A DNA stretch of 64,000 nt, from assembly GCA_002104905.1 (NCBI GenBank), contig MCFE01000165.1, positions 1-64,000 of the forward strand, written 5' to 3'. The stretch is from Basidiobolus meristosporus CBS 931.73 (lineage: Eukaryota > Basidiobolomycota > Basidiobolomycetes > Basidiobolales > Basidiobolaceae). The translations under genes were made by a program, and so were the position numbers. Within the stretch, counting starts at the first letter, position 1. Each line of letters starts with the position of its first letter. Shown in pieces: positions 10,102 to 22,394 of this stretch. The notes under the pieces are model-generated. The model was not told the DNA's origin. It ran no database searches and saw only the letters and a list, made by a program, of their open reading frames with translations.

Positions 10102-11445
10102 CTAATATTCCTCAATCTCTTCTTCATCTTCAATGGAGTCAGCACCAACTTCTTCGTAATCCTTCTCGAGGGCGGCGAGATCCTCACGAGCCTCGGAGAA
10201 TTCACCTTCCTCCATACCTTCACCAACGTACCAGTGGACGAAGGCACGCTTGGCGTACATAAGATCGAACTTATGGTCAAGACGGGCCCAGGCCTCGGAG
10301 ATGGAGGTGGTGTTGCTCAACATGCACACGGCACGGTTAACCTTGGCAAGGTCACCACCGGGAACGACGGCGGGAGCTTGGCTGTTGATACCAACCTTGA
10401 AACCGGTAGGGCACCAGTCAACGAATTGAATGGTACGCTTGGTCTTAATGCCAGCAATAGCAGCGTTAACATCCTTGGGAACAACGTCACCACGGTACAA
10501 CAAGCAGCAGGCCATGTATTTACCGTGACGAGGATCACACTTGACCATTTGGTTGTTGGGCTCGAAACAAGCGGTGGTGATCTCGTTGACGGAGAGGGTC
10601 TCGTGGTAGGCCTTGGCGGCGGAGATGATGGGGGCATAGGTGATCAAGGGGAAGTGGATACGAGGATAAGGAACCAAGTTGGTTTGGAACTCGTTCAAGT
10701 CAACGTTCAAGGAACCTTGGAAACGAAGGGAAGCGGTGATGGATGAAACGGCTTGGGCAATGAGACGGTTGAGGTTGGCATAGGAAGGACGCTCAATGTC
10801 AAGGTTGCGCTTGCAGATATCATAGATGGCTTCGTTATCAACCATGAAGGAACAGTCGGTGTGCTCAAGGGTGGTGTGGGTGGTCAAGATGGAGTTGTAG
10901 GGTTCAACAACAGCAGTAGAGACCTGAGGAGCGGGGTAGACGGAGAACTCCAACTTGGACTTCTTACCGTAGTCAACGGAAAGACGCTCCAAAAGGAGGG
11001 CACCGAAACCGGAACCGGTACCACCACCGAAGGAGTGGAAGACAAGGAAGCCTTGAAGTCCGTTACAGTTGTCGGCGAGCTTGCGGATGCGGTCAAGGAC
11101 GGAGTCAACCATCTCCTTACCAATGGTGTAGTGACCACGAGCGTAGTTGTTGGCGGCATCTTCCTTACCGTTGATCAATTGCTCAGGGTGGAAGAGTTGA
11201 CGGTAGGTACCGGTACGGACCTCATCGATGACGGTGGGCTCCAAATCGACAAAGACGGTACGGGGAACGTACTTGCCAGCGCCAGTTTCGGAGAAGAAAG
11301 TGGAGAAGGAGTCGTCAGTGGTGGCCTTCTCGGTGGCGACTTGACCATCGGGCTGGATGCCGTGTTCAAGACAGTAGAGCTCCCAGCAGGCATTACCAAT
11401 TTGGATACCGGCTTGACCGACGTGGACTGAGATAACTTCACGCAT
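10102..11445 (-). CDS. TUB1: Alpha-tubulin
   Basis: A single 447-residue open frame with no intron in the coding part. It begins [20 protein letters not shown] and ends EDEEEIEEY, keeping the C-terminal Tyr that is removed in the detyrosination cycle. GGGTGSG (about residues 140-146) is the nucleotide-binding tubulin signature, and [13 protein letters not shown] carries the catalytic Glu that triggers GTP hydrolysis on the partner beta-tubulin. Lys40 is present in the luminal loop, but the loop is two residues shorter than in animals (KATTDDSF). Codon choice is strongly biased, as expected for a highly expressed gene. It polymerises with beta-tubulin into microtubules. Long plus-strand frames opposite it are artefacts of that codon bias. 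Confidence 0.98.
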   Translation of the reverse strand: MREVISVHVGQAGIQIGNACWELYCLEHGIQPDGQVATEKATTDDSFSTFFSETGAGKYVPRTVFVDLEPTVIDEVRTGTYRQLFHPEQLINGKEDAANNYARGHYTIGKEMVDSVLDRIRKLADNCNGLQGFLVFHSFGGGTGSGFGALLLERLSVDYGKKSKLEFSVYPAPQVSTAVVEPYNSILTTHTTLEHTDCSFMVDNEAIYDICKRNLDIERPSYANLNRLIAQAVSSITASLRFQGSLNVDLNEFQTNLVPYPRIHFPLITYAPIISAAKAYHETLSVNEITTACFEPNNQMVKCDPRHGKYMACCLLYRGDVVPKDVNAAIAGIKTKRTIQFVDWCPTGFKVGINSQAPAVVPGGDLAKVNRAVCMLSNTTSISEAWARLDHKFDLMYAKRAFVHWYVGEGMEEGEFSEAREDLAALEKDYEEVGADSIEDEEEIEEY

Positions 11446-11467
11446 GTTGAGACGAATAAAGGGGTAG

Positions 11468-11513
11468 CTAGAAACAGAAAAAGTTAAGAGGAACTGTTAG
11501 CAAAGGTACGTAC
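11468..11513 (-). other. Probable 5'-UTR intron of alpha-tubulin
   Basis: On the minus strand a donor (gtacgt) at 11513, a GCTAAC branch point and a pyrimidine-rich tttctag acceptor at 11468 enclose 46 nt. The acceptor lies 22 nt before the start codon. Confidence 0.5.
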
Positions 11514-12513
11514 AGCCATTCTGACCTATCTTATATGCGCAGGTGGAAAGTTGATCTCCAATTCGGACCAATCATACTCCCGGATTTCCAAGGATTGCCC
11601 AACGAAATCCCATAATATCAACAGCATCGCATTGTTTTGATTACAACGTCAAATCAAATATAACATTGATCCTACCTCCCCAAGGAAAGGCAGTACAGGG
11701 CTCCTACTGGAACCTACGGGGGACGAGAAATATTGGTGGTGTTCATTTAAGGCGACCTTGATTCTGGATGTGGATGACAAAACGGCCGTTGCCCAATCAC
11801 GCTCGCTTGTCCTTCGACATATTCGGTCATTTCCAAATGATCCACTTTTCAATGTATGCAATTTTTATACAACCCCATTCTAGAACCGACGAATCCCCTT
11901 CGCTCCGCATCACATGGTTGGTTAGGATTTGTTTATCTTCGTTGAGTATTCCTTCGAAATGTGAGCATTTATTGATGCTTTGATTAAACCGTCAGGGGTT
12001 GTTTCAGCATGGAGTACAGGGAGGGGCTGGGTATTGGTCAAGCATTAGGGATATTGGCAGGCATGAGCGACGCGAAGCAGTCAGCAGCACGGGGCCCTCA
12101 GCGCCACCTAGGTTGCTCTTGTGCTGGTTACCTTTGGCCATCAAGGAGTTGTCAATGCTCTTATGTGCGGCCAATACAAATACCCCCTGCCCGCCAGGAA
12201 CTTTGGCTGAGTGAGAGATATCTTAAACCTGATGTAAGAGAGCTGAGAGGATAATTCTTTATACAATAATGGAAAAGTTCCCTATGGTTCAAGAGATAAA
12301 ATAAGGGTTCACAAAAATTCCTCGGTAGCTTCGCCCGAGTTCAAAATAATTAGAGCGGAACCTTCATGAGCCCGTTGATATATCGTCACCAATAAGAAAT
12401 GGGTATATGGAAGGAATAAGAAAAGGTTATATAAAGAAAATAAAATATTACGGCTCTAGAGGGGCGGTGGGAGGGAAACTATATACTACATGGATCCCGG
12501 TTGAAGCGCAGCT
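11514..12513. other. Intergenic region upstream of alpha-tubulin
   Basis: About 1 kb containing the tubulin promoter on one side and the 3' end of the Uds1-domain gene on the other. Short frames at 11768-12254 lack family similarity. Nothing else is recognised. Confidence 0.5.
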
Positions 12514-15005
12514 TCAATGGATCCAGGCTTCAGGTGTCAGAACTTTTACGTCTCTATCCAGTCCTTCTGTATTCAATGGAAGTTGGAAGAAACCAAGGCT
12601 GCATTCGTCGTCTACATTTGCCAGTTTTGTCTCGTCGAAGGTTAGATTCAGTAAACTCAAGGTAGAGGTTGCGTCAAAGTAGCCTTCATAGTCTGGCAGA
12701 GGACCGGGTATGGGGGTTTTGGGTGAAGAGTTGCCGCTCTCACAACCACTCTCTATTCCGCTATCTATCTCGGCTTCGTCGTGTATATCGCACTTGGAAG
12801 GGACTGGGGATTCGTAGCATGGTTCAGCAATCAACTCCCGCATGATTTGGGCTATCTCTTTCTCGAGTGATCCTACTGAAGTTTGCAAATCCCCAGATAG
12901 TTCTACTAGCTCCTCACGTATCCAGGTATTTTCCCGCTCTTGTGATTCAGATACCATAATCCGGAGAAACTCGTTCTCTTCCATCAGCAGATTCATCTTC
13001 GATTCCGTTGTTGAATCGAAGTAGAGCGTCGGGGAGCTTTGTGCCCGCTCAGACAACTTGATCCCGGGATGATATGAAGGCGGGCGTAGCGTAGGCTCGA
13101 GGTAATATGGAACTCTAGTGAAAGGTGGCTCAATGGTAGGTGCAACGTTGCTGTCTCCATCGATCAACTCTTCGACCTTTTGGTCATTCACCCATTGACG
13201 GAATACCATATCTTTAAGCGACTTGAGTGGTGGCGAAGTCTTCTCCTCTTTTAAGGCTGCAACGTCGCTCTCCAATTTTTCGATATAGCAGGTGTAAACC
13301 TGTTGATCTCTATGTAACAGCTCCAGCCGCTCGGAAAGAGTCATGGCGATGATGGGCATTGGCACTGCGTCAAAAGAATATTCACTCTTGGTGGGAGAGG
13401 TCTCCCCGCTACAAACTATTCCAGAATCGGTGTCGTCGGCAACCTTTTCTCCCTTCAAGAGATCCGTCCACCTATTGATGTATTCTCGGTTTTGTTCGTG
13501 AGTGATATCTGTCAAGGCATCTTCGATTTTTCTAAGCTGCAGTCTCAGTTCTCGGTTCTCAAGCTCGGTTCTCTCTGACATGCTCCACGCCTGATCTAAC
13601 TCGGTCTGGGATTCTAGATATTCAATCTTCAAGATTTCTAGGGATTTCTCTAAAAGGAGGATATGAGCTTCCAATGCATCCACCAATAGCTTAGTGCTGC
13701 TGCCCTTTGGGCTTTCTTCAGGTTTCTTGGTGCTTAGTTGGGATTCCAACTGGTTAACACGAAGTAGGATGGCTGCTGCTGTGTGCTTCCATAGTTTCTC
13801 TTGGAATCTTGCCAATCTCTTGGTGAGAGTTAGAATCTCAGTCGATGTCAACTCCAATCTGGCATCAGTCACTTCAAATTCCTTGGTGGCGTTGGACATC
13901 CCGTTGGCATTAAAAGCGAACATAGAGATCATCGAGAGCATCCCTTCTCTAATTTGCTTTTCTCTGATATATTCGTCTGATAGAGACGCAATCTTCTGCT
14001 GAATTTCTCGGATGGTCTAAGTGGATGCAGACCATTAGCGGCGTTCTTCGATATTATGATACAAATTCAGCGCGTAATAGTTACCTCTCTGACTTTGTCC
14101 AACTCGTCAACACTTAACAATTCAAACTCGGCTGCTTCTTTACACGTTTTAATGGCAACCTCAGTCAGCAGGGTCGTATCATCAATGATTTCTGTTGGCT
14201 TCAATAGGCTCCAGAAGGAGGGGATTCTGGGAGCCTTAGCTTCCACAGGCGGTCTAAAATTGACATCTATGATGGAGCTCCTAGTTGGTATTGGCGTAAG
14301 TTCCGGTGTGGGGCTATTTAAATCGGGGGAACTTCGCTTCCTAGATTTATCTTCTAATTTCTTATCAAGTTTGTCCAAAAAAACGCTAGCCGTGGAGCTC
14401 TCATCCGTATAGTTCAGGGAAAGGCCCAATGAAGAAGGCTGTTGTTGGGGTTTATCTTTCCCGGAGGGACTAAGGCTACCTCGTATCTTCACAGTGTTAC
14501 TTATGTCCATCAACGTAACTCGTTTACTCTGGCTATTTTTGGAGCAAACGGAAGGGCCCGCCGGCAAACATGGATGGTTCTCAGAAGTAAGATGTGGATC
14601 AGTTAAGCAACGTGTTAACTGGGGTCTTTTGTCCTGCACGCAAAGTGTCGATTAGATTGCAGTCAGCAAAGAATAAGTAAAAAGGTGTCCAAGAAGAAGG
14701 AGGGATTAAACTGAGTATGCGGCCACTTTTAAAGAGGCCTCGGAGCGCATACATCCAATTCCGTGATCAGAACCCCTCATACCAGCGCATCAAGCAATTT
14801 GATGTGTGGACAACGAGAGCAGATCAGGTTACTCAGGGAGGAGGTGTGGGGTAGTAGTTTGAGTTAATTTCTTACCGAAGATGGCCAAAATGAATCGGTA
14901 TTTTTTGTTAGCCCAATGGCCTTGAAAGGGGTAAGTAAGCAGCTAGGTTGACCGGTCAAGAAAGTGGTTTACCTTGACTGAGGATGGGGAGCGCGTGTGA
15001 CTCAT
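12514..15005 (-). CDS. Coiled-coil protein with a Uds1 (up-regulated during septation) domain
   Basis: Well supported exons are 14085-14633 and 12514-14016, joined by a 68-nt intron that unites DKVRE with TIREIQ. Two short upstream exons, 14973-15005 (ATG start) and 14876-14920, are in phase and bounded by good splice sites. They would give 709 residues, but the 242-nt intron after them is long for this genome, so the N-terminus is tentative. The central part (SFWSLLKP, then LLSVDELDKVR and RLARFQEKLWKHTAA) matches the fungal Uds1 domain. Heptad-rich coiled coils follow (about residues 350-520), with an acidic Ser/Pro-rich C-terminus. Family members are linked to septation in fission yeast; the role here is inferred only. 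No catalytic motif is seen. Confidence 0.75.
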
Positions 15006-15506
15006 TTCGTGGACGAATGATGCCGAACAAGAGGTATCCGTCTTTCTGGGTTCCAACGACTATTCACAGAAGATATGGGATGGCTTACTGCTGAGGATAG
15101 GGCGGACGAGAGTTTTATATGCTCTCTGTGAATCACACAGTACAGCAAGTAGAGCAGGCCGCAACGCAACCAGTAGCACCGTAGGGCATTTCCATTACTA
15201 TCTCTCTCGGTGGTTGCACGTATTGTCGCGTCAACCTATTGTCTCGTAAAGCCACTACTTCTTCTCTGCATGCATGCCGACCTCTAGCCGTTTTTAGACA
15301 TTAGCTGTCATCCTCGGGCACCATTCAACAATGGCAGAATTAGCATCTTCCGAAGGCTGTTCTTCTTGCCTAATGGCAGTTCGTTCAGGAGTGCAGGGCA
15401 GCGGATATTTCCACTCAACATATTAAATAGTTTATTTCATAATGAATGCGATCTGATGTAAATGCAGCCCAGAGCCCCATTGTCCTAGAGCGGCCTTTCA
15501 AAGCAA
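15006..15506. other. Intergenic spacer
   Basis: About 0.5 kb between the predicted start of the Uds1-domain gene and the stop of the Chs7 gene. It contains pyrimidine-rich tracts that probably belong to the former's promoter. No gene is visible. Confidence 0.5.
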
Positions 15507-16681
15507 TTATCCTAGAGCAGTGGATAGCCTTTCCCATGTATGGATCTTTCCACCAACATGGAATTCCAGATCCTCCTTTGTGATGGAATCCCAGTACTTG
15601 TATATCATCATTACCGAGAGCAAGGTGAATATAGAGGCCACAAACTGGCCGTCGAGGTAATGATTCATCATGGAGCAGATTGAGCTTGAAAACAGCATCC
15701 CCAGTTGGCCCGCAACAAAGAACAGGCCCCCGATGATGATATCGCCTACGGAGGAGACAGGTTAATGCTGGAGGGAATGTTGCAACTAGGATGAAATGGC
15801 CCCACCTAGAGGCCACAGATCACTCAGTGTATTGGTGATTAGGATCACTTGTAAACTCAGGTATATCAGCAATGCCGCGGCATTGAACCCAACGAACCCT
15901 ATCCAGAGCAAAGTTGGTCTGACTGGATCCAGGAAGGTTGTCAGATTCATAAAGGTTCCATAGCACAGGGCATATGTGCTGGCAAACACCGCCAATGAGC
16001 TAAGACGCAAGGTCTGATAAGGATTAATACCGATGCCAACGCCGCAGCAGCCTGGGTGTAGCACTCACCCATATCGACATCGGTGTGCCGTCCTCGGCGA
16101 ATTGGAATCCAACAAATCCATTCCCCAACAGGCACCAGACACCTGCCGAAATTAATGAAAGGTGACTAGACGTGAGATGCTAAAAAGGCAGGATTAGCGG
16201 ATGGCCGTGGGATGCGCGATGTGGGGCTGAACCAACCAGGTACGCAGTGGTGTTGCTGGGGACCAGCCCAGAAGACACTATGGAATCCACCACCAATGAG
16301 ATCAGGTACAGGTAGAAGAAAATGACCATCTCTTTCCTTCCTATTCAAGCGCATTATTACTTCGAGCTGCATGACGAGGGGACGAGGGGACGAGTCTCTA
16401 TTACCCACTGCTGTGTACTTGGTTTTGATGTGATAGATCATGATGCAGGTCATGATCAGTCCAACAAAGTGGACAACAAGGGTGGCTTGAGGCGTGTTAG
16501 TACTGGTCAGGTTGCCGTGCCATAGCATGGATTTACCTGGCTGAAAGAGGTTCCAACCGCCAAGGCTGACGTTTCTTGCATAGCATACAGGCTCGACACC
16601 GTGGATTGTTGGCCCGATCAATGGGCATAGCGAGAGGTTCACCCTTCGACAAATATCTACAAAGCTTCCAAGCTGGATCAT
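15507..16681 (-). CDS. CHS7: Chs7-type chitin synthase export chaperone
   Basis: Six exons (16537-16681, 16405-16485, 16237-16340, 16069-16179, 15806-16013, 15507-15745) encode 295 residues; introns are 51-64 nt with TACTAAC or CTAAT-like branch points. The N-terminus [17 protein letters not shown]-like, [26 protein letters not shown] and the C-terminal [14 protein letters not shown] are diagnostic of the Chs7 family. Seven hydrophobic segments are evident, including [12 protein letters not shown] with EDGTP after it. Family members are ER membrane proteins needed for class IV chitin synthase (Chs3) to leave the ER. The gene is divergent from the carboxypeptidase, with 222 bp between start codons. 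A slightly different acceptor choice at the third intron would break the family alignment, so the model is well constrained. Confidence 0.92.
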
Positions 16682-16903
16682 TGTGTGGTTGTCAGGATTG
16701 GCCTCTCCCCCTAGAAGGCCACCTTGAGAAGCTCCTGGTCATATATGATGGTGCTTGTTTCTCTTCATGCACAGGAGAATTCCGGGCGATAGTATTCGTT
16801 TCAAGATAGAGGAATGTTCCACAAAATGCCCGATGCCCCCTTGTTTCAACCGTGTTTATTGCCATATATCCGCCACATCCTCGTCTTTGACAAGGCTGGC
16901 GGC
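16682..16903. promoter_or_regulatory. Shared divergent promoter region, Chs7 / carboxypeptidase
   Basis: Only 222 bp separate the two start codons, so upstream elements of both genes must overlap here or lie in the opposite gene. I see no definite binding motif. Confidence 0.5.
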
Positions 16904-18410
16904 ATGCACTGCCTAAAACTACTTGTGATACCAATTGTCTTTAGCTTTCCCATCGATCTTGGTTTGCACACTGTTCGGTATGACCACCATAAGATTGTTC
17001 GTTTCCCAACCACCCCAGAGACTTTGAGGCTCGTCCAAGAACACGACTATGACTTGTGGAAGTGCTCAAAGGATGAGCTCCATGTCAGAGTGACCTCCAG
17101 CGAATTAGCTCAGCTCGAACGCTTCGAACACAGCATCCTTGTAGAGGATATCCAAAGGGAGATTGACCGCGAGGCCACTGGACAGAGGCTATCCAAAAGA
17201 GATGTAAGTGTTTGTACAGGCGCGCGTCTCAATCACTTGCTGACATATGTATAGCTGTCCGCCTGGCACACCAGCTATCACAGCTACGACGAGATCATGG
17301 ACTGGCTACACGCACTTGCTGAGGCCAATCCAGGCTTGGTCAGCCTCAACTCATCCATTGGCAAATCAATCGAGGGCCGGGACATTCCAGCCTTGCATCT
17401 TACCAGCAACAATGGCAAGAGGAAAAGCCAGTTCTGGCTTCAGGGGTACCACAACTGTGTTCGGCGTTCCTTAGCTCCGCGTTAATAGTACCTCTTTAGA
17501 CTGCAGCACGCCCGGGAATGGATCTCCGGCTCAAGTATGCAATACCTTGCTGACGCTCTGGTTACTGGGTATTCGAATGACCCCTCTATCAGATGGATGC
17601 TCAACAATTTCGAGATCATCATCCTCCCAGTCACCAACCCCGATGGTATGTTTCCAAGGTGCCGCTGAATCCCCACCCACTCTAACATCGTCCACGCCAG
17701 GATATGATTACACTTGGACGACAGACCGCCTGTGGCGGAAGAATCGACGCCTGGTTAAAGAGAACGTGTACGGCGTAGATTTGGTACGTGTCAACTTGAG
17801 AAACTCCACGCCCTGCTCCTCGTAACTGATGCGTTCTCAGAATCGGAATTGGCCCGATCATTGGGGTCTTGGAGGCTCCTCCCACGATCCCACTACGAAC
17901 ACCTACCTTGGGGCTAGCCCGGGTAGCGAGCCAGAGGTGGTCAGTCTGATGAAACACTACCTGAGGCAACCACGCATCATAGGTGCGATTGACTTTCACT
18001 CTTACGGAGAGCTGATCATGTGGCCTTTCGGCTGGACTCACAACAAGAGTCCGTGGGATAAAGGCTTCGCTGCTCTAGGAGAAGGAATGCGAGCAGCCAT
18101 TTCCGCAGTCAACCCCAAGAACCGGTACGCAGCCGAGATGGATGCCACCCTGTACATAGCCTCTGGTGGAGCAGATGATTGGTTTTTCGGAGAAGAAGTG
18201 AGTAAGAAGCAAGGGTTCGTCACCACTGGATTGACGGTGGAATTGTCTCCGGCCAGTGACTCGCCCAGCTTCATCCTGCCCCCGGAGAGAATTCTACCAG
18301 TGGGCAAGGAGGTACTCGCCATGGTTCAGTATTTCATCAGCCATGTTTACAAGAACCCGGCACCGATCCAATGGCATGCGAATGGGAATAGCTCCCTACA
18401 AGGCTCATGA
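16904..18410 (+). CDS. Secreted M14A zinc carboxypeptidase, carboxypeptidase B-like
   Basis: Exons 16904-17203, 17255-17445, 17500-17645, 17701-17783 and 17841-18410 give 429 residues. The ATG at 16904 yields a signal peptide (MHCLKLLVIPIVFSFPIDLG). Residues about 22-105 form the activation propeptide, ending near KRD. The catalytic domain has the zinc ligands His167 and Glu170 (HAREW), His293 (DFHSYGE), substrate-binding NRNW at 241-244 and the catalytic Glu374 (LTVELS). The residue matching the S1' specificity position of pancreatic enzymes (Ile255 in CPA, Asp255 in CPB) is Asp352 (GGADDW), so I infer removal of C-terminal Lys/Arg. It is likely secreted or vacuolar and zymogen-activated. 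An AATAAA lies about 35 nt past the stop. Confidence 0.92.
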
Positions 18411-18434
18411 CGGGAAATAAACCAGAATCATTCA

Positions 18435-18450
18435 TTTATTGGTGAATAAA
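18435..18450. terminator. Overlapping poly(A) signals of convergent genes
   Basis: AATAAA on the plus strand (18445-18450) serves the carboxypeptidase. On the minus strand AATAAA (complement of 18435-18440) can serve ARF1. The genes converge with 199 bp between stops, so their 3' ends may overlap. Confidence 0.5.
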
Positions 18451-18609
18451 ACTCATTAGTGAAGTTCACTCTCCCATTCGCCACAACAAATTCTAAGCAC
18501 TGAGAAGGATACACGTAAAGGAGGGAAGAAATAGAGCGCAGGTCAATGTGGTGTACATGAAATGGTCGGAGATTGGATGAAGGCACAACCTGTGTTTGGC
18601 GAATCCAAT

Positions 18610-19598
<989 letters not shown>

Positions 19599-20778
19599 TT
19601 AGGCTGAGCCCAAGGAAGTGACTGCAACCACAGTCGAGGCAGTTGCCTGCAACAACGGTGTTTCATTCATCAGAGTGGTGGTGGCGGCCACTGCTTCCTT
19701 GACTTGACTGAGCGTGTCTGGGTTGCTGAATGCAGAATACATGCGTGACCAGCCCCAATTTAAGCCTGACATGCCTAACCCTAACCCTGGTATCCATAGT
19801 CGTTTCTTGAGTATGTACAGCACCACTAGCATGAACACCAGTAGCCCAAAGAGAATTAGGAAGCGGTCGGTCCAATCGCTTTGCTCTAGCTTGGTGATAA
19901 GCTGTTTGGAGGCCCTCATAACTGAGTGAAATCCTCTATATTCATTGTGTGTGGAGCGAAGCATCTTGGAGGAATCGTCTGAGGTTCCGGTTAGTTGGTG
20001 TTATAACGTAGGTGCGTGGTCAACTGCAGGATTACCTAACACCTTGGCACTGTATGCGCTGCGCTCAATTTCTTGCGACATGAGCTGTGTGGTTCTTCTT
20101 AGTGAATCGGTGATGTCGGAGGCGGTGCGTAGCATTCCGTCGTTGTTTCTACAGAAAATCCAGTGCAAATACCGTGTTAGCTTTAGGTTGTTCATAGCCT
20201 CCCTCTCCAATAAAAACGAGATCGTCATATGCAGCACCTCATGTTTCGCTTTCGAAGCTCGATAGCTTTGTGCGCGTCCTTTAACAGATACTCCCTTTCG
20301 AGTCGTGTTTGTTTTTCGATGTTTTGCTTTGCAGCTAGTATGGTTTTCCGAATGGCTACTTGTAATCTATTGGCGCGTTAAGAACGGTGGGTAATTGTCG
20401 ATTTGTGGGCCAGCTTTTGCCTGCCCAAGGAGAACATAAAACCTACTGCTTGTGATGCTCTTCGTGACGTTCTAGCTTATTTAGCAGGCTCCTACGGTCT
20501 TCCTCTTTGTCCTGCTCATCACTTATCAACTTGATTGACTAAATCCGACAACTAGTTAGCCCTATGGTAGGCAGGTTAAATAGAAAGACTGCCAAGTGCG
20601 TCCAACCATTTACCTCTATAGCTTTGCTAAATAAACGAAATTTATCCCTTATCTCTTGAGAAAGTTGCTGGTTCTCAAACACCGATGTGGAATTGGTCAA
20701 CTTTGTAAGAAGCCGCTCTATCTCTAGCTCGCTTTTGTCGAGTTGCTCATAATACCGTTGAATCTCAGACGCTTCCAT
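19599..20778 (-). CDS. SEC20: Sec20/BNIP1-type SNARE
   Basis: Exons 20614-20778, 20447-20538, 20238-20366, 20036-20148 and 19599-19978 give 292 residues. The N-terminal half is coiled coil (EIQRYYEQLDKSELEIERLL). The Sec20 SNARE-like region includes RTASDITDSLRRTTQLMSQE (about 134-153) and ASKQLITKLEQSDWTDR, followed by a single transmembrane anchor (about 206-223) and KKRLW, as in BNIP1. Family members form the ER t-SNARE complex with Ufe1/syntaxin 18 and Use1 for Golgi-to-ER traffic. A tail of about 70 residues follows the anchor; it lacks the HDEL signal of yeast Sec20. The intron at 20149-20237 uses a weak gtgctg donor, chosen because only it keeps the frame and the family alignment. Confidence 0.88.
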
Positions 20779-21098
20779 GGCTTGTTACTGTTCAGAGAAT
20801 AGGTTTATTCAAGTCCGAGTGACGTATGGAGAGGTAGAAAAATCAGCGGTAAGGTCAGGTGATCATCGGTTTGGCAGAGATGGTATTTTTATTGCTCTAA
20901 AGGTTGCCATGAGAAATGTCATGAAAAATGGATGATTTCGCGCAAGTTTTGACTTCAAGCTATATAACTATACACACACACACACACACACGTAGATGTA
21001 GAGTGCGGAACGATGTGGGGAAAATTCGATGGGTGCGGTATTCGCTCATTCAGTAACAGTATGGAGATTTATGTACACAGTCTATGGGGAATATATTG
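20779..21098. other. Intergenic spacer SEC20 / homeobox gene
   Basis: About 320 bp with a CA microsatellite; it is the promoter side of SEC20 and the 3' side of the homeobox gene. Nothing else is seen. Confidence 0.45.
20972..20991. repeat. CA dinucleotide microsatellite
   Basis: About ten uninterrupted AC units directly after an AT-rich stretch. Confidence 0.9.
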
Positions 21099-22394
21099 CT
21101 AAGGCGCTTGTTTTTTCCAGCTGGCCGAGCTGGACCGTTTGTGGCCCTGGGACTGCTCACTGGGAGATTCGTGGGCTGCAACAGAAGCTAGCACGTCCAT
21201 GGAATTGGTATCAACATGGCCCACAGAGAACGCGCGCTTCCGCAAGGGCTGCAGCGTGGTGAGCTCAGCATAGTTGGGCAGCTTCGTGGACTGTTCGAGT
21301 GGATGTTTGGGGGAGTAATTCGCAGTCACTGGACTATTGTCGCTGAGATATACTTGGGGCTCGAGAGTGGACGGGGGCTTTGGCGTCTCAGCATTGACAA
21401 ACTTGAAACTCGTTGGCGAAGAGCAAGCGTTATCGGAGGTGGGAGTCATCAATGAGGAGTCGCGAGTCGGGGAGTACCACTGCGGGCTTCCCAAGCCGTG
21501 GACCGAGCTGGCAGCCGACTTCAGCGGAGAGAGCAATGTTTGCATGGAGAATCTAGATTGTGAGAGAGGCGAGAGAGATTGGCCATAAGGGGAGATGGGA
21601 CTTGGAGGCATGTTGAAATTCGGCGACACGACCTTGATAGGCGGTGGGATGCGGTGCTTGTAATTGGGTTGGCTCCCAGAGGGTGGCTCATTTTGGTATC
21701 GGAGATATTGGGAAGACCGATAAGAGTGCACTGATGTGGGTTTATCTCCAGTGCCATCCTGTTGATTCGTCGAAGGGGTGCCTTTCCCGGACTTCTGTTG
21801 GCGATTGGCCGCCTCGGATCTCTCTCTATTGACCTTAGCTCGTCGATTTTGGAACCACACCTAATGCAGTTGATGAATACACGTCGAGGCCAGCGTTGTC
21901 AAGAATCTTACCTGAATCTCTCTGTTGGTCATGTTCAGCTTTTTGCCCAGCTTCTCGCGCGCTTCAAAGCTCGGGGAGTCCGTCTTTTCGAATAGCGCCA
22001 GAAGGTCCTCCAGCTGCTCGGGGGTGATCTTTCTTCTCTTGGCCTGAGTCTGACCAGGCTGATGAGGGGTCACTGTTACGGCGGTGAAGGGGAATGTGGT
22101 GAAGGTCGAGATGGTCGATCCGTTCGAGCTCACGCTTCTCGTTGAACTGAACTCCCCCCTGGGATTATCTCCACCGCGGCTTGTTGTGTAGAAGGGATTG
22201 GGCTCCTTGGGTTTGTTTCGCCCTTTTTTCCCATCTCGGCCATTGATGGAGAAGGTGGAGTATGATGGGGAAGGGTTGGTGTTGTTTGGGGGAGGATGGC
22301 TCTCTGCGTCGGGCTCTGGGTTGAGCAACGCAGTAAGACTAGCTGGATTGTATCTAATCACCTTCTCGGTGGATTGTCCGTCTGATGAGACCAT
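21099..22394 (-). CDS. Homeodomain transcription factor
   Basis: Exons 21912-22394 and 21099-21860 are joined by a 51-nt intron, giving 414 residues. The homeodomain spans about 118-177: a basic arm (AKRRK), helices 1 and 2 (EQLEDLLALFEKTDSPSFEAREKLGKKLNM) and recognition helix 3 with VWFQNRRAK at 162-170. The intron falls just before the VWFQNRR codons. Flanks are low-complexity: Pro/Asn/Ser-rich before the domain and Ser/Pro-rich after it. It should bind DNA in the nucleus as a sequence-specific regulator; targets are unknown. Three residues between helices 1 and 2 resemble typical (non-TALE) homeodomains rather than TALE types. The start at 22394 is the first ATG after a TATA-poor GC-mixed leader. 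Confidence 0.9.

Noticed and set aside
10084-11430. Long plus-strand frames (220 and 225 codons) opposite alpha-tubulin
   Set aside because: They mirror the biased codon use of the tubulin gene and encode Gly/Val-rich low-complexity sequence without family features.
11768-12254. Short plus-strand frames upstream of tubulin
   Set aside because: No conserved motif, no consistent splice structure, and they overlap the likely tubulin promoter.
14631-14639. GTG at 14639 as start of the Uds1-domain gene
   Set aside because: The bases fit a splice acceptor (gtgcag) with a CTAAT branch point better than a start codon.
16231-16236. Alternative splice donors and acceptors in the third CHS7 intron (acceptor at 16145-16150 region)
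   Set aside because: Only the acceptor at 16180-16181 preserves the conserved segment before [11 protein letters not shown] in the right frame.
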